A stretch of DNA of 64,000 nucleotides from Sarcocystis neurona (taxonomy: Eukaryota > Apicomplexa > Conoidasida > Eucoccidiorida > Sarcocystidae): contig KL647288.1 in assembly GCA_000727475.1 (NCBI GenBank), positions 8,950,393 through 9,014,392 of the forward strand, in the 5' to 3' direction. A program made the translations under genes and the position numbers. Positions within the stretch are counted from its first letter, which is position 1. Each line of letters starts with the position of its first letter. Under the pieces are notes generated by a model that searched no databases, was not told where the DNA came from, and saw only the letters and a program-made list of their open reading frames with translations. Below, piece after piece: positions 1-12,377 of this stretch.

Positions 1-1345
1 TGCCATAGTCCTCGCTAGCGTCACCTTCACTACAGGCTACCAAGTTCAGCAGACGACTGTTTCGAGGGTGCAGGTTTATGCAGCATGTGGCCGCGCGCAC
101 TGCTAGGCATGCGCGAAGCAGTCGTAAAATGGACACCAGATCACCCTTTTTGAGTGATCCACGCAGGGGGTAAGACCGACAGCTACAAGATGCTCTCTTC
201 GCGAAAATCTTTAATGCTTCAAAATTCTCTCTTTCTGTGGGTCGCGTCAGTACGTGTACTTTCAATGTTCGAGCGGCGAACTGCTACAAATGTGTATTTC
301 TGCTGCCTTACATCAATATGCTTTGTGGGAGACATCACGGCAACACTTTCATCTATCCATACATGCATCCACACAGAAAGCTTGGCTTAGAAGCTGGACA
401 GAGGAAGCCCTACTGTACCACCGCATTCCTCCGCGCTGCCCGCACACGGGGAGAGACAATGCACCTGTTTTTAAAAAAATAACGCGAAGACAACCAGTCC
501 GCATGCTACGTGCGTGCAGCTCCAAGCCACGAAACATGATATAATGAGTATGCTTGTACATACATTCATGGACGTATACGTTTCCGCAAACAGAGATGCT
601 CAGTCGTGTATGGATTCGGCGTGCAGTACTCCAGGAAAAAAAAACACGACCGCACAACGGAGTCGACAAACCTTCTACACTGTGAACACCGAGAATGCAG
701 CATACACCGTATCTGTATCGGTGGACCTGTTAACCGGGGCATACGTCCCAACATAACCCCACGGCTATACGCACACGGAGTATACATGCAGTTTTTCGGT
801 TCCCACGTACCGCGGCACGTACTTTTTATTGAGTAGAAATAATACGTGTGCGCATGCACACATGTGTATATATATATATATATGTATATATGTGTATACA
901 CGTACACATCTGTTCGTGTATACACACACACACACATAAAGGAATCTCCGTGTATTTAAGGGTACACACAGCTGTGAGTTGAGACGTAGCCTTCTGTAGC
1001 CCGGCGGACAACGCAGGCGTATGTGCGCCCCGGCGGCAATGGAAAAACTGGTCTGCGCTGTGTAAAGAGGACCGCATAATTTCCCACCATGGAAACTCAA
1101 GCAGCCCGATACGCTAAGCAACCGACCCCCAATCCCCAGCTGTGTGTGCACTGCAACAACGCTACGTGCTTATACAGACATGTAGAGAAGTAGTGTTGGT
1201 AACGGGGTTGGAGAGAACGTGCGTGACTGTAGACGTACGCGTACACATGCATACACACACAAGTGCACGTCTACCTGTGCGCAGAGCTGCCTGCACGAAA
1301 GCGGTTTTGGACGTGTCGCTCGGGTGTATGGACACCGGAGTTGTC
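1..1345. other. Repeat-rich 3' flank of the cyclophilin-SYF2 gene
   Basis: I see no supportable gene here. The stretch holds short TA and CA runs (for example around 866-935) and scattered short open frames with the skewed composition of simple repeats. It would contain the 3' untranslated region of the minus-strand gene that stops at 1346. Confidence 0.5.
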
Positions 1346-2912
1346 CTAGAGAGCGGTTCCTCTTTCGAGATTTTGGCGGATCTGCAGCGTGCTGGCGCCA
1401 AAAGCTCTTTCGATTTTCTCGTTGTATATTCTATTCCGTTCATTTATGTAAGTCACATTGTCGTCTTCATTAAAGACTCTTCTTCGGCTGAAGTTCTTTC
1501 TGCGCTTCTGTGCGTTGAGAACGCTGTCCACGAGTCGCTGCTTCGCCGCTTCCGACGGCTGCACGCACAAAACAAACAAAAATAGAAGACTCTGCCGCTC
1601 CTGCTGCTCCCACACATTTCTCTGCTGCTGTCGCTTTGCTCTGTCTCGCTGTTTTTTCCTCTACTTCTGCTGCCGTTGCCTTATTCCTCAGTCCCAGTCT
1701 AACGCTACCACATTTACCTCTCTAAGTAAGCATTTAAGGGCTGACACATCCCCAGAAACATCCTACACACGTGCACACGAAGGACTGAACACAGCCTTGT
1801 TGCGCGTGACGCACACGCGAGCACATACGTATACGTGCCAAGTAAAAATCACGTATATGCGAAGCGCACATATACGTGTGCAAAGCAGGATGTTCTCACA
1901 CATACACAGCGGCACCTACAGATATAGATAACGATACAAACGTGCGGCTAGCCGTGCACAGCGTTTAGCAGACGATTCTGCAGCAGCTTTGCCTTTAGCG
2001 CGAATCTCTTCGTTTTGCTTTCTCAACCAAACCAGCAGCGGCGCACAGTACACAAAACATATCCTTACGTACCTAAACGCACACGCACACACACATGTCT
2101 TTATACGCATATAGCAACAGCTACGCACACGCGTGGACCTCTTCCGTACTTGTATCAGCAACAGGCAATGTGCAATACATATACACGCATACACTGACAA
2201 AGCAAGCGTGTGTCTATTCAAACGTATACGTACACATAGGCGTGCAGCAATAGATATTGTGTTTTCCTTGTATGTGAGCGCGAATACGCATATGAAAAGG
2301 ACGTGCTCAGTGTGTACAGCTTCCTACTTGTCCCGTGGTGACTGGCATAGAAACGCACGCAGAGGACGAATGCTAATTCCGCATGCACCAGCGTGCCTAC
2401 GCTTGCCGACCTGCAGGCGGCTTGTGCAAAATGAGATAATCCACGGTGTACAGCCAAGAAAGAAACGAGAGCCCCGCACAAGAGAGTAAAGAGGGACAGA
2501 AAAATCATCCACTTTCTACGACCTCTTCCACGTCACGCCAGCAAAAGCGGCCTCACCAGATAAAACTCTTCTTGAACAGTAATGAAGTGGCCAAACCACC
2601 AGCCCACAACCGCCACTCTACTGCGTGCCATATACATATATATATATATTCAATATACCATTTCTGTATATTATATATATATATATTATTTCGTTTCCAG
2701 GTGTATGTAGGTATGTCCGAAGCACATGTACCTCATTTATGTACAGACACATATTTCACACCAAATGTTTGTAATATAGACCGTAAGTATATATCTACAT
2801 ATATGTGTTACACGTACCGTTTTAAATACTCTCTACACGAAGTAAATATCGTTGCGTGCATGCAGCTAAAGATGGCCATATATATACGGCTAACAAATAT
2901 TCCATACATATA

Positions 2913-2944
<32 letters not shown>

Positions 2945-5900
2945 AGATGGAGACTGGCAGCATACACGGATAAAGTCAGCCCGAGCGCGTAGCTGTTCTC
3001 CTACTGATTCACGTGCAAGCACCAGCAGACAAGAAATACTGCAGTCCATAAACGTAGCCGCACTAGCAACAACGGCAAAGAAGAGCGTGTCTGCACTGCA
3101 TCCGAGGTATACGAAAGAGCCGTAGGGACTGGTGGCAGCGCCATTCCTGTTGCTACCTCCACGCCCCAGCAGCACACCGGCAGCAGCAGCGTCCGACCGG
3201 CAGCAGCAGCGTCCAACCGGGAGCAGCAGCGTCCAACCGGCAGCAGCAGTGTGCGTGCCGCAGCAGCTGCGTAATAACGGCTGCAGCAGCGCACCCTCAG
3301 TGACTGTGTCACACCAGAAGCAGCAGCACCAGCACGGTACCAGCAGCAGCAGCGACAGACCAACAGCACCAACAGGGCATCAACAGCAGCCGCAGCAGAT
3401 CGGCAACAGCACACCAGCGGCAGCACCATATCAGCAACACCAATAATGAACTTGGCCGAATATGAATACCTTGAAATCCAGAAGAGCGGAAGTAGGATCG
3501 TAGAAGACATCTCCTAGCGACTCCTTCTGCTGCAAGTAGTCCTGCTCTCGAAAGGTTACTTCTGCTTGTCTGAACAGGCAGCAACACAGAAAAAGCAGGC
3601 GCAGCATCAAACGCGGGAACAGAAGAACGTCACAGGAGCGTGTAAGACGGTAGGAAGGGGGGGATATAGCCACATGTGTGCACGAAAGGCGAGTGGCAAA
3701 GACCGCAGGCAACGCAGGGGCGGAGGTAAACTCACACTCTGGAGTGTGAAACGTGTATGGTCGTCCTCGCACCTACGCGCAACTGCAGTGAAGCGCATAC
3801 TTTTCGGTGTATGTACACCTCAACACGAGCCCGCACGCGACAGTCGTGCACTGACACTGGGGGCACGTCGGGTCTCCACTGTGCAGACCGCTGTACAGAC
3901 ACCCCCATGCGTAGGTCCCCCCCCCCTGCGGGCCCCCGTGTAAATACACCTCGTGGCATGCATCGGCGTACTGCTCCACATACCTCCGGGTGTCCAACTG
4001 CTCCGCTACGTGCGTCTACGTATCCATACCTTTTTTTGTGCGCTCTGTAAAGGGCGTCTTCGTTAAAAACGTTCCAGCCGAAAGACTGATTCATTTTCTT
4101 TGCATCCTTTTCTTTCTTAGCGGCTACTAGAGCTGCGGCCTCGTTCAAGTATCCACGTCTCTTGCGCACTGCTGCAGCGTCTTCTTCTTCCTCCTCGCCG
4201 CTGCTGCCGCTACCCTCCGAAGGAGCGCCTTCTCCTCTAGTGCGAGCCGCACGGTCATCCCCAGGGGCACGTTTCTTTCCTTTGTCTCCGGCTTTTTCCT
4301 CTCTCCCATGCATGCGGCGCACGGCGCCTGCGAGCAGTGCTTCCGCTTTTCTCTTTTCGTAAAGCGGGTCGTTCCACACTCGCATCTCTTCCAACACCTG
4401 GCGCAGCAAGCAGCAGCAACAGTCGTAGCAACACTGAAAAACAGCAGCAAGCCTAGGAAGCACCAGCCCAACAAGACACGGCTGCACGCCAAGGAACGCG
4501 CAGCAGCAATGCTAAAGGCAGCAGCATGCCTGGGACGCAGCAGTGGCCAACGAGGAAGCAGCACCAGCAGCGGCCAAAATAAAGGCCTGGACAGCTCCAC
4601 GAGCAGAGAGGAGTAGGAGCAGCGCTAGGCAACAGCAGCAGCTTCGGCAAGCAGCAGCCACAGAAGCAGCAACGGCGTCACTGCCGTTGAAAAGGAGAGA
4701 CGCCACAAGAACATCGGCAAGGGACTAGCCAGCAGGAACATGGGCGTCGGTCTCTACATGCGGCAATCTATGCATGCGTGACCTTCTCTCTGCATCGGTA
4801 TTAAGGCAGCAGTCCTCTGGCTGGCAAGCGGCAGCGCCACGGGCAAGCAGCTCTCACATCAGCAGCAAGGACAACCAGCAGCAGCCACTAGCAGTGGCCA
4901 ATCAACGGCAGCCGCACACCTACCAACACAGCTAAGTAGTAACAGTAGCACAGCTCCGTTGAAGCGTAGTACGGGCCACAGAGAGACGCTTGACTCGAAA
5001 GGAACACAAGCAAAATAGTAGGGGAAAATACTCTGCGGAACAACAGGAAAGTAGTGCGGAAAGACACTCTGCGGAAGGACGGAGAGAAGGGAGGCGCGGA
5101 ACAAGGTGAACAAAATGTATTCAGCACTTTTGTGGCGTCTGTCTGAGCTGCAGAACTCATACGGTTGACTATTCTTCCATCAATCAGAAAGCTGCCAGAG
5201 AGAACCGTCCTAGTCGCAGCAGTAGAAATAGCATCAGTAGTTGCAGTAGCAAGCTAACCAGGGGAGGTGAAGTAGTGACATCTATTAAGTTATTAGGCGA
5301 GAACAAAAGCAGCGTTATCAGAGGACTTATTTGGTGTTGTGGTCGTTCTAGATTAAGTTTTATGTCGTGGGCGTGAAAGCGGTGATCGTAGCGAGCCTGG
5401 TACTGTCGAAGGAACAGTAACACGTGACCACTTCTACACAAGCAAGACTTTCTTTACTTCCCTGGGCAATCCCACCATCACCTTTCACTAACGTCTGCGA
5501 CCTGTTTTGCTGCCAGTGCTCGTCACTTACATTCGGCTACGGCAACTCCCACTTGTCCTCCTCCTACTACGTTACACTCGCGATTTAAGACCGCTGTTTA
5601 TAATGCAAGGAAACATCTGTTCATAAATGTGTGTACGTGTGGCAACTTCTTTCCGGCCACCCCTTCGCTTCTTGCTTCATTTCTACAAGTGCCGTCGTCT
5701 AAAGCGACTCGTATCATCTAGTGATTGACTCCTTTACTCAGTCTGCAGGCACACATGAGAAGTAGTCACATGGATCAGGCGCGACACTCGCGGTGGCTCC
5801 GGTGTACGTACACTTCACGCGTGCGAACACTACACGTGTTTTACTGTTCCTTCGACAGTACCAGGCTCGCTACGGTCACCACTCCCACGCCCACAACATA

Positions 5901-8900
5901 AAACTTGATCTAGAACCGCCACGACACCAAACAAGTCCTCTGATAACGCTGCTTTTGTTCTCGCCTAATAACTTAATAGATGTCACTACTTCACCTCCCC
6001 TGGTCAGCTTGCTACTGCCACTACTGATGCTATTTCTACTGCTGCGACTAGGACGGTTCTCTCTGAGCTCGAGGAGCCGGCAACTGCGCCGCCTAAATCT
6101 CCTCTGCCTCAAGGCTGACACTAGGATTGCTACAGTCACCCCACTTCATGCCATGGCCCATGCCGTAATTCAATCTCTCCGGCAAATTACGACTACAGAA
6201 GAAAAGGAAAAAAGTAATTTCTCTTACCCCACATCTCCTCTATAAACAGACCGATAACTGCTTTTACCGATGTTTCTTTCAACGTAACAATGCCCTCCTG
6301 CACGCAGTAATGCAAACGGCCTCCTTTCTTCCCTTCCCGCGCCGACTGAGCGACTGCCACCTCTACTGCGAGAATAAAAAACCTTGGTCGCGCGTCAGCG
6401 CTTCTTTTTCTAGCGCAAGGAGCAGATCGTCTGTCCCTTAAAGCAGCCCGAGATCATCTAATTTGACTAGGGAAGTCGTTCACACTACCTCAATTTCTTA
6501 ACGACACAGCTGGGAAAAAGCCTTCATACAACTACACGCACGATAGCGTTCTCGCACAGTGTTCAACAGCACAGGTATCCTAAAATGAAGAAAGTATGGA
6601 CTTCCAACTTTTATCCTACGCAGTTATACACACTTTTCTAAGAAACGAAGAGTCAAGAGAGAAACCAATTTTGTCCTCAATCACGTTGTTAAAAAAAGGA
6701 AGCGAAGCGCATACGCCCAGAAGAAATCTCTCGCCGCGGGTGCCTTCCTGTGCTGGACTCAACAACTTTTTCCTTTGATCCTTTCGCTGATGTCCAGAAG
6801 TACTTTCACTACTCAGTAAAGCATCTTCGTTCTCCTCCTTTTTCCTCTTCTTTTTCGTCTCTGCCCGTCCCTATCTCTTCCCTTTCAGAAGAACCTGCCG
6901 CTGTCTCGCTCGCTCTGACCTTCCCCTGAGGCCTCTTCTCAACTCACACTCTTCGTTTCATCCTCATCCTTCCTCTTCCTCCTGCTCCTCTGTTTCTACA
7001 CAGACAACCTCATATAGACGACTTCTCTGCAGAATGCGCGTGTCGCCCAGCGTACCTCTTTATTGTTAAGTTTCCGGCCCTGATTGATTCTCATTCGTAA
7101 CGCCAGCAGCCGCCGCTGTCTCTCTGCTGCTGCTGCTGCCCTTCCTGCTTCTTCTTCTCCGTCCTCTTCCTCCTCCCCCTCCTCTTCTCTCTCGCCTGCG
7201 CTCGCACCATCCGTCTCTTCTTCCTCCTCTGCTGTCGGCCCTGCTGCCGTTGCTGCTGCAGGCCCTGCTGCTGTTGCTGTTGCGGGCCCTGCTGGTGTTG
7301 CTGCTGCGGGCCCTGCTGCTGTTGCTGTTGCGGCCCCTGCTGCTGTTGCTGCTGCGGCCCCTGCTGCTGTTGCTGCTGCGGCCCCTGCTGCTGTTGCAGC
7401 TGCGGGCCCTGCTGCTGTTGCTGTTGCATCGTCGTCCGAGGCGGCTACATGCTCTCCGCTACGTCGTCTACTTTTCTGCTGTTCTTCGCTTTCGCTATCT
7501 TCGTCTTCAAGATCGCCAATATCGACGTCAATCATCTCGGCCACCGGAATACCTTTTGCCGCAGCTGCCACTGGTGCGGCACCTGCGCCACTGTCTGCCC
7601 CTGCGCTCTGCTGCTGCTGCTGTCCCTCCTCCGTCGCCTCTGCGGCTGCTTCTTCTCTTTCTTCTTCTTCTTCCTCTTCCTCCTCTTCTTCCTCCTCTTC
7701 CCCTTCGTCTTCGTCATCTCCCTGGACAACCAAACGCATGCGTTTACTTTTCGCGAGGTCCTGGGCTGCTTCCTCCTGCAGTTGCTGCAGCAAGCCCTTC
7801 CCTTTAAATAATGCGCTCCGCAGGTACCGCTGCTTCTTGCGTTGCATGCGCTGCCGCAGTCGCCGTGCCTCTGCTGTTTCATTCTCACTATCGCTGCTGC
7901 TGCTGCTGCTCCCCTCACTCTCGCTCTCTGCCCAACGCGCACAGGTTCAAGCACCACACATACACCATATGTGGCAGATACGGTCCCCCAAACCACACAT
8001 ATATGCAGATACGTGTGTATATGTGTAAACTTGCAACCTGCTTCCATGTAGCTATGCAGAGACACACGAATGCACACCGCGTACGCATATATATATATAT
8101 ATATATATGTGTAGACACAGCGACACAGAGACAGAGCAGCCATCACAGCACAGATGGCAGACAGAGTCGTTCAAACCCAAACACATATATACAGATATAC
8201 GTGTCCGTATATACGTTTATGCTGCGTTCTCATACGTAAACACAGACAGATGTACACACACGTACGTTTACACATATAAACACAGACACACACACAGACG
8301 GAGAGACAGAAAGAGAAATCACACTGCAGACACATACGCACACATACACATGTGAGGTGGGGTACAAATATACGTGTGTGCCAATACGGGGGCCTCCCGT
8401 ACGCATCCTCCGTATACACATCCAGACACCCGTGTCCACATTTACGTCTACACATACAGGAAATCGAAGAGTGCGTCTCTCTCCACATTTTTGCTCCCCC
8501 TCTCCCTCTGCAACTTACCGCCTACGTATGCGAAAGCAGCCGTGCTCAGTAAGTCTGTTTGCATGCGTCGACGTTGTTCATTTCTACGCATACGCGTGTG
8601 CGGCGGCAAGCAGAAAATAGCTGGCGCTTAGCGAGCCACACAGAATATAACTGGAGGAGGACTGACCCGTCGAAAATCATCTGGGCAACAGTCGTTTACG
8701 CATGCTAACTCTTGCAGGTGGTGGTGCTAGCTAACCGCTCGCGGAAACACATGGGTAGAGAAGGTCGGAGAACTGCTGAACTGCTGGTTGTGGCTTTACT
8801 ACTTCTATTTCTTCTCCACTTTTCCCTCTCTTTCGTCCTCTGTGCCCACACACGCTTTACAGAGACATACTTTTCCACGCACGTACCGCCGTGTGCCTAC

Positions 8901-11900
8901 GGATATGCCTGTACTTGTTGATACACATACACGCACACATACGCGTACACACATGCGTAGAGGCAGCAGTGAAGTTGTAAACGCCCGCACGTATGTTTTC
9001 TGGCGCTTCTACGTAGGTGCTTTCCCCGTGAAATGACCGGTTCTCTCCAGAAGCAACGAAACAGACCTGCTCCAGCGCATTTCGTCGCATACACCCACCC
9101 ACAATCGTCCTTCTGCTCAAGACGTGTACAGACGAAAAACAGAACCACGCGTTTTTTCTGACGTGGCCGTCTCGAGCCGGCGGCAATTGTCAAGCATCGG
9201 AGTTCTTGCTGCTGTCCTTTCTTTCCGCTATATGGCGTACAGAAAAATATGTGTCTACATTCAGATATATACATTTACACGTGGTTGGACGTGTATACAA
9301 ATGTGTACCTGTGTGCAGCTTGGCAGCACGCCTACTCCACGAAGGGACTTGTACACACATGTGGCCAGGACAGACAGACAGACAGGAAGACACAGACAGG
9401 TACTCACGTGTGTAAGTATATACAAGAAGCATATGCATCTCTCATGAGCCGAGACCTGGAAGTCGAAGAGCAGTCTACTGTTTTTTTTGACCTGCTCTTT
9501 CCGCGCTTCCCTCTCTCCGTCGCCGCCAACACACGTACGCACACACACGAGAGTAGGGAATATAGGACTGTTTCGACTGTTTGTGGACCTCCTGGTGAAC
9601 GGACAGACGTACGCACGACTTGTCCGCGAGTGTGCAACGGTCTCCTCCGCGATGAGGTGGTTCTTCTTTTGTGTGGGCACATGCCACGCCCCTCGCTGTC
9701 TCTCGGCACGTACTGATGGGTATACGTGAGGAGAGGGACACGCGTACACGAATCTACACACATAGAGATTTCAATAGATATATATATAGGAAGGCAAGAA
9801 CCCACCAGGGAATCTGTACTGATGGATATACGGGAGGGAGGGAAACTGAGAGAGACACAGACACGTATACGAATCACAGAGTTTTCAACACCTTCGTAAG
9901 GAGAGAAAGGGAGAGAAGAAAGTAAGAACCGACCAGCAAGCCTGTGCGCATCTTCCTGTTGCTTCAGCTGCTCTTTGACATGTTTCTCCATCATCTCCTC
10001 CAACTGCATGCGCGTGGCATGCTGAGGATTTAGTCGCCGGGTTTTGACTCCAAGTTCGCCGCATCCTGCAGTCCAGCGGAGAACGCAACTTCACGTCATA
10101 TGCTCCATTTCCTGGAGCGGAAGCAGACACGTCTTCTTCGGTAGCTTCGTGCGACGACAGACAGCAAGCAGACGTAACTACAAACGCGCACGCGCCAATC
10201 TACGGGCTCCCGGCTTCTTCTGTCCAACCGTCTCCACACAGTTGTAGCCCTGCGAATGCATGCGAGCACGTACTTACGCCCATAGCCAGCCAGATGCACA
10301 CGAACAGGGACTCACGCGCGAACTCACAACGCTGTTGCCTCCCGACAAAGTGCTGCGGTGGCTTCTTTCTGTCTACATGTATACACGGATACTCATCTCT
10401 GCAGCGTCATACGCTTCTATCCTTACATTCTGGTAGCCCTTCCTGGACTGCGCCCCTTCCTAGAATGGATATACGCAGTCACGTAGACATATATACACAG
10501 ACTCACACGTACGCGTGTCACACCTCTCTATTCCACTCAGGCAGACATACACAAACGGGTGCCTGTCCACAGAGGAATTAACATGTGTGTGACTATATAC
10601 TACTAACCAAGGATGAGAATAGCACCATAGACAAACACTACTTGGCTCTGTAGATAGATATACACATATGTGAGGAGGCGCGCCTGACGGATAAAGATAA
10701 AGAGAAATAAATCGGCGAAGCCAATGTGGACAGACGTACTCGAGTCCGGGGACCGCACCTTGAAAATGCACCACCCCACAGAAATATACTGCACTCGGAG
10801 GGAGAGAGAGAGAGGTATGGACAGAGAGAGAGGCAGGTCGATAAATATGTGCGTATATACAAACAACGTTACCTGATATAAATATGCGAACCTTCGGCTT
10901 CTGAGTCTTCATATCCACGGGGACGAGCTGCATTGCCCGCAGAACCTCCATGCCGTCGATAAGTTGACCCACCACCACATGTTTGTTATCCAAGGAAGTC
11001 GCTTTTTTCAGCGTGATGTAAAATTGGCTGCCGTTTGTGTGTCTCCCGTTGTTTGCCATCGCCAGGCAGCCTGCGACAGAGAAAGAATGGAGGGAGGAGG
11101 AAAGGACAAAGTGCGACAAAAGAAAAAAGAAACGACGACCAAGTACAAAGAGGGCGACGAACGTGGACAAGAAGAAAAAGAAATGTGAGGGGGAGAGGAA
11201 AAAGCAGGAGACCTGTGCAGAAGTTAATGGTAAACAAGGAGCGGCTTTCCTGCCGTAGAGGACGGAAGGGGCAGACAACGCAGAAGAGAAAGTCGCGCCG
11301 GTGAAGAGGAGGGCGACCGCGAAGAAAGTCCCCGAATGGAAACAACAGAAAAAGGCGCGTTTTTTGGAAGACGAAGAGTCACCTGGCACGAAGCGAACGG
11401 CCACGTCGTCTTATCGAGAAAAAAGAAAAGAAATGGACGTGAGACGTAGTTGGCATCAACAAGGAAGGAAGATTCATATTCCTCACAATCGACACGCAGC
11501 ACCAGCGGCAGAGACGCACCTGTTTGAAAAACAAGCAACACAGCCAAAGGAGAAACTCTACGAAAAAGAAGCAGTGGCATCAAAAGGATAGCAGCGGCCC
11601 CTTCCTCAAGACTGGTAATAAACAAGTGCCTCGTCCCTCCTAAAGAAGGAAAAAGGCGCTGCCAGCGTTTGAGAGGGAGAGAAAATACAGGAAACCCTCC
11701 TTTCCACTTGAGGAAAAAGATTTACTAGGTTTACGGGTGGCTTAATATGAAGTCACGACAAGAAAATTTACTATGTCTAACAACGAAGAACCGAATACAC
11801 ATACGAAGGCATACATTCGTGCGCCCATACGCATACAACCAATCACACGCATAGACATACATGTAGTACGAGATTAACCTGACGACGTCCATCATCCACA

Positions 11901-12377
11901 AAACATAGGCACAGTCACAGGTCCAGGCCTACCTCCTGATGCGTAGACGATATTCTACAGAAAATGACTAACATGCGACGCAGACACTGACACATACAAC
12001 ACGCGGAGAAAGAGGAACTGAGAAAGTGTCGCGGTTCGCTTCTTCTTACCGGCCTGGGCATGCCTCCTAACAAAATTTTCATCCCTGAAGGTGCCCCCCC
12101 AGACGCACTCGCCTCCGGTGCCATTGTCGTTCTGAATATCGCCGCCTTGAATCAGGACTCCATTTATAAGCCGAAAGAAACTAGAGCCTAAGTAGTGAAG
12201 GGGCAGGCCCGTGCGAGGAGAGCGGCCGTACTCCCCCGTGCAGAGTCCCCTGAAATTTTCTGCTGCCTTGGGAGTGATATCTTCGAACAACTCGAAAACC
12301 AGGCGACCGCCTGGGCGGTTGCCAATCGAAATATCCAAGTACACGCACGTGTTGCGTCCCATCTTGTCAGGGAACAA
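1346..12377 (-). CDS. Cyclophilin-type peptidyl-prolyl isomerase fused to SYF2 splicing factor (7 exons, predicted 731 aa)
   Basis: Exons in transcript order: 12362-12050, 11070-10873, 10065-9934, 7927-7056, 4397-4030, 3569-3470, 1558-1346. Every junction is GT..AG and every phase agrees (1,1,1,0,2,0); the total is 2196 nt including the stop. Exons 1-3 give a full cyclophilin domain: the start MGRNTCVYLDISIG, then ENFRGLCTGE, FFRLINGVLIQGGD, NGSQFYIT, KHVVVGQLIDGMEV and the usual closing strand RIFISGCGEL. Exon 3 continues as a charged helix. Exon 4 is an acidic, Glu/Ala-rich linker ending in the SYF2 entry motif NQGRKLNNKE. Exons 5-7 give the rest of SYF2: VLEEMRVWNDPLYEKR, FGWNVFNEDALYRAHKKR, LGDVFYDPTSALL, NFSRRRVFNEDDN and the C-terminus IRQNLERGTAL. 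Cyclophilins catalyse Xaa-Pro isomerisation and several sit in spliceosomes; SYF2 belongs to the Prp19/NTC complex. A single transcript is inferred from phase and order. The alternative, two adjacent genes, would need a start codon and promoter inside exon 4 or intron 3. An in-frame ATG lies 15 nt upstream of the chosen start. Confidence 0.8.
3178..3440. repeat. CAG/CAA trinucleotide array in intron 6
   Basis: Interrupted CAG and CAA triplets run for about 260 bp on the plus strand. They lie inside the last intron (1559-3469) of the cyclophilin-SYF2 gene, just downstream of exon 6. Open frames across it are repeat shadows (poly-Gln, poly-Ala, poly-Cys/Leu). Confidence 0.85.
4400..4690. repeat. 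CAG-rich array abutting the acceptor of exon 5
   Basis: Interrupted CAG triplets on the plus strand (CTG on the transcribed sense strand) run directly into the acceptor at 4398-4400 of the cyclophilin-SYF2 gene. The acceptor CAG is itself one triplet of the array region, and the CTG-rich sense strand may supply the pyrimidine content normally found upstream of an acceptor. Confidence 0.7.
5197..6064. repeat. Long inverted repeat, about 230-bp arms, 404-bp spacer
   Basis: The segment 5197-5427 reappears in reverse complement at 5832-6064 with roughly 90 percent identity by eye; substitutions are scattered and indels few. Both arms lie in intron 4 (4398-7055) of the cyclophilin-SYF2 gene, so the pre-mRNA could fold into a long hairpin. 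The shared sequence has an open frame when read inward from 5441 on the minus strand and from 5793 on the plus strand, which is why the two translations resemble each other. I do not recognise a known element; no terminal target-site duplication was found by eye. Confidence 0.85.
7056..7440 (-). repeat. Coding 24-bp repeat (8-residue ATAAGPAA unit) next to a Glu-rich tract
   Basis: Within exon 4, about eight copies of a 24-bp unit (roughly 7235-7428) encode an octapeptide repeat close to ATAAGPAA. It is built from CAG/CAA-type triplets plus a GGGCCC core, read in the Ala frame on the minus strand. A Glu/Gly-rich stretch follows, then the SYF2 start. The other frames give Gln-rich and Leu-rich shadows. 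This is the Eimeria-style translated triplet repeat placed exactly between the two domains of the fusion. Confidence 0.8.
7928..9933. other. Intron 3 of cyclophilin-SYF2: TA/CA microsatellites
   Basis: This 2-kb stretch between exons 3 and 4 has TA runs (8088-8108), CA-rich and TG-rich tracts and degenerate CACAC/ACGTA motifs. No further exon is evident. The acceptor at its end (7930-7928) and the weak donor GTCGGT at 9933 define it. Confidence 0.5.
9717..9930. repeat. Imperfect tandem duplication reaching the exon 3 donor
   Basis: Two degenerate copies of roughly 105-115 bp occur, each with an ACTGATGG-TATACG motif followed by purine-rich sequence and AAG(G/T)(C/A)AAGAACC(C/G)ACCAG. The right-hand copy ends on the exon 3/intron 3 junction of the cyclophilin-SYF2 gene, so a pseudo-donor lies near 9800. 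Confidence 0.5.

Noticed and set aside
2635..2935. TA-rich stretch as a possible centromere or telomere-like element
   Set aside because: Short TA tracts recur throughout the window and no telomeric heptamer array is present; this lies in an intron of the cyclophilin-SYF2 gene.
5793..6245. 150-codon open frame over the right arm of the inverted repeat, possibly from a retroelement
   Set aside because: No reverse transcriptase, integrase, zinc knuckle or protease motif is visible; the hydrophobic translation is shared with the opposite arm and lies in an intron.
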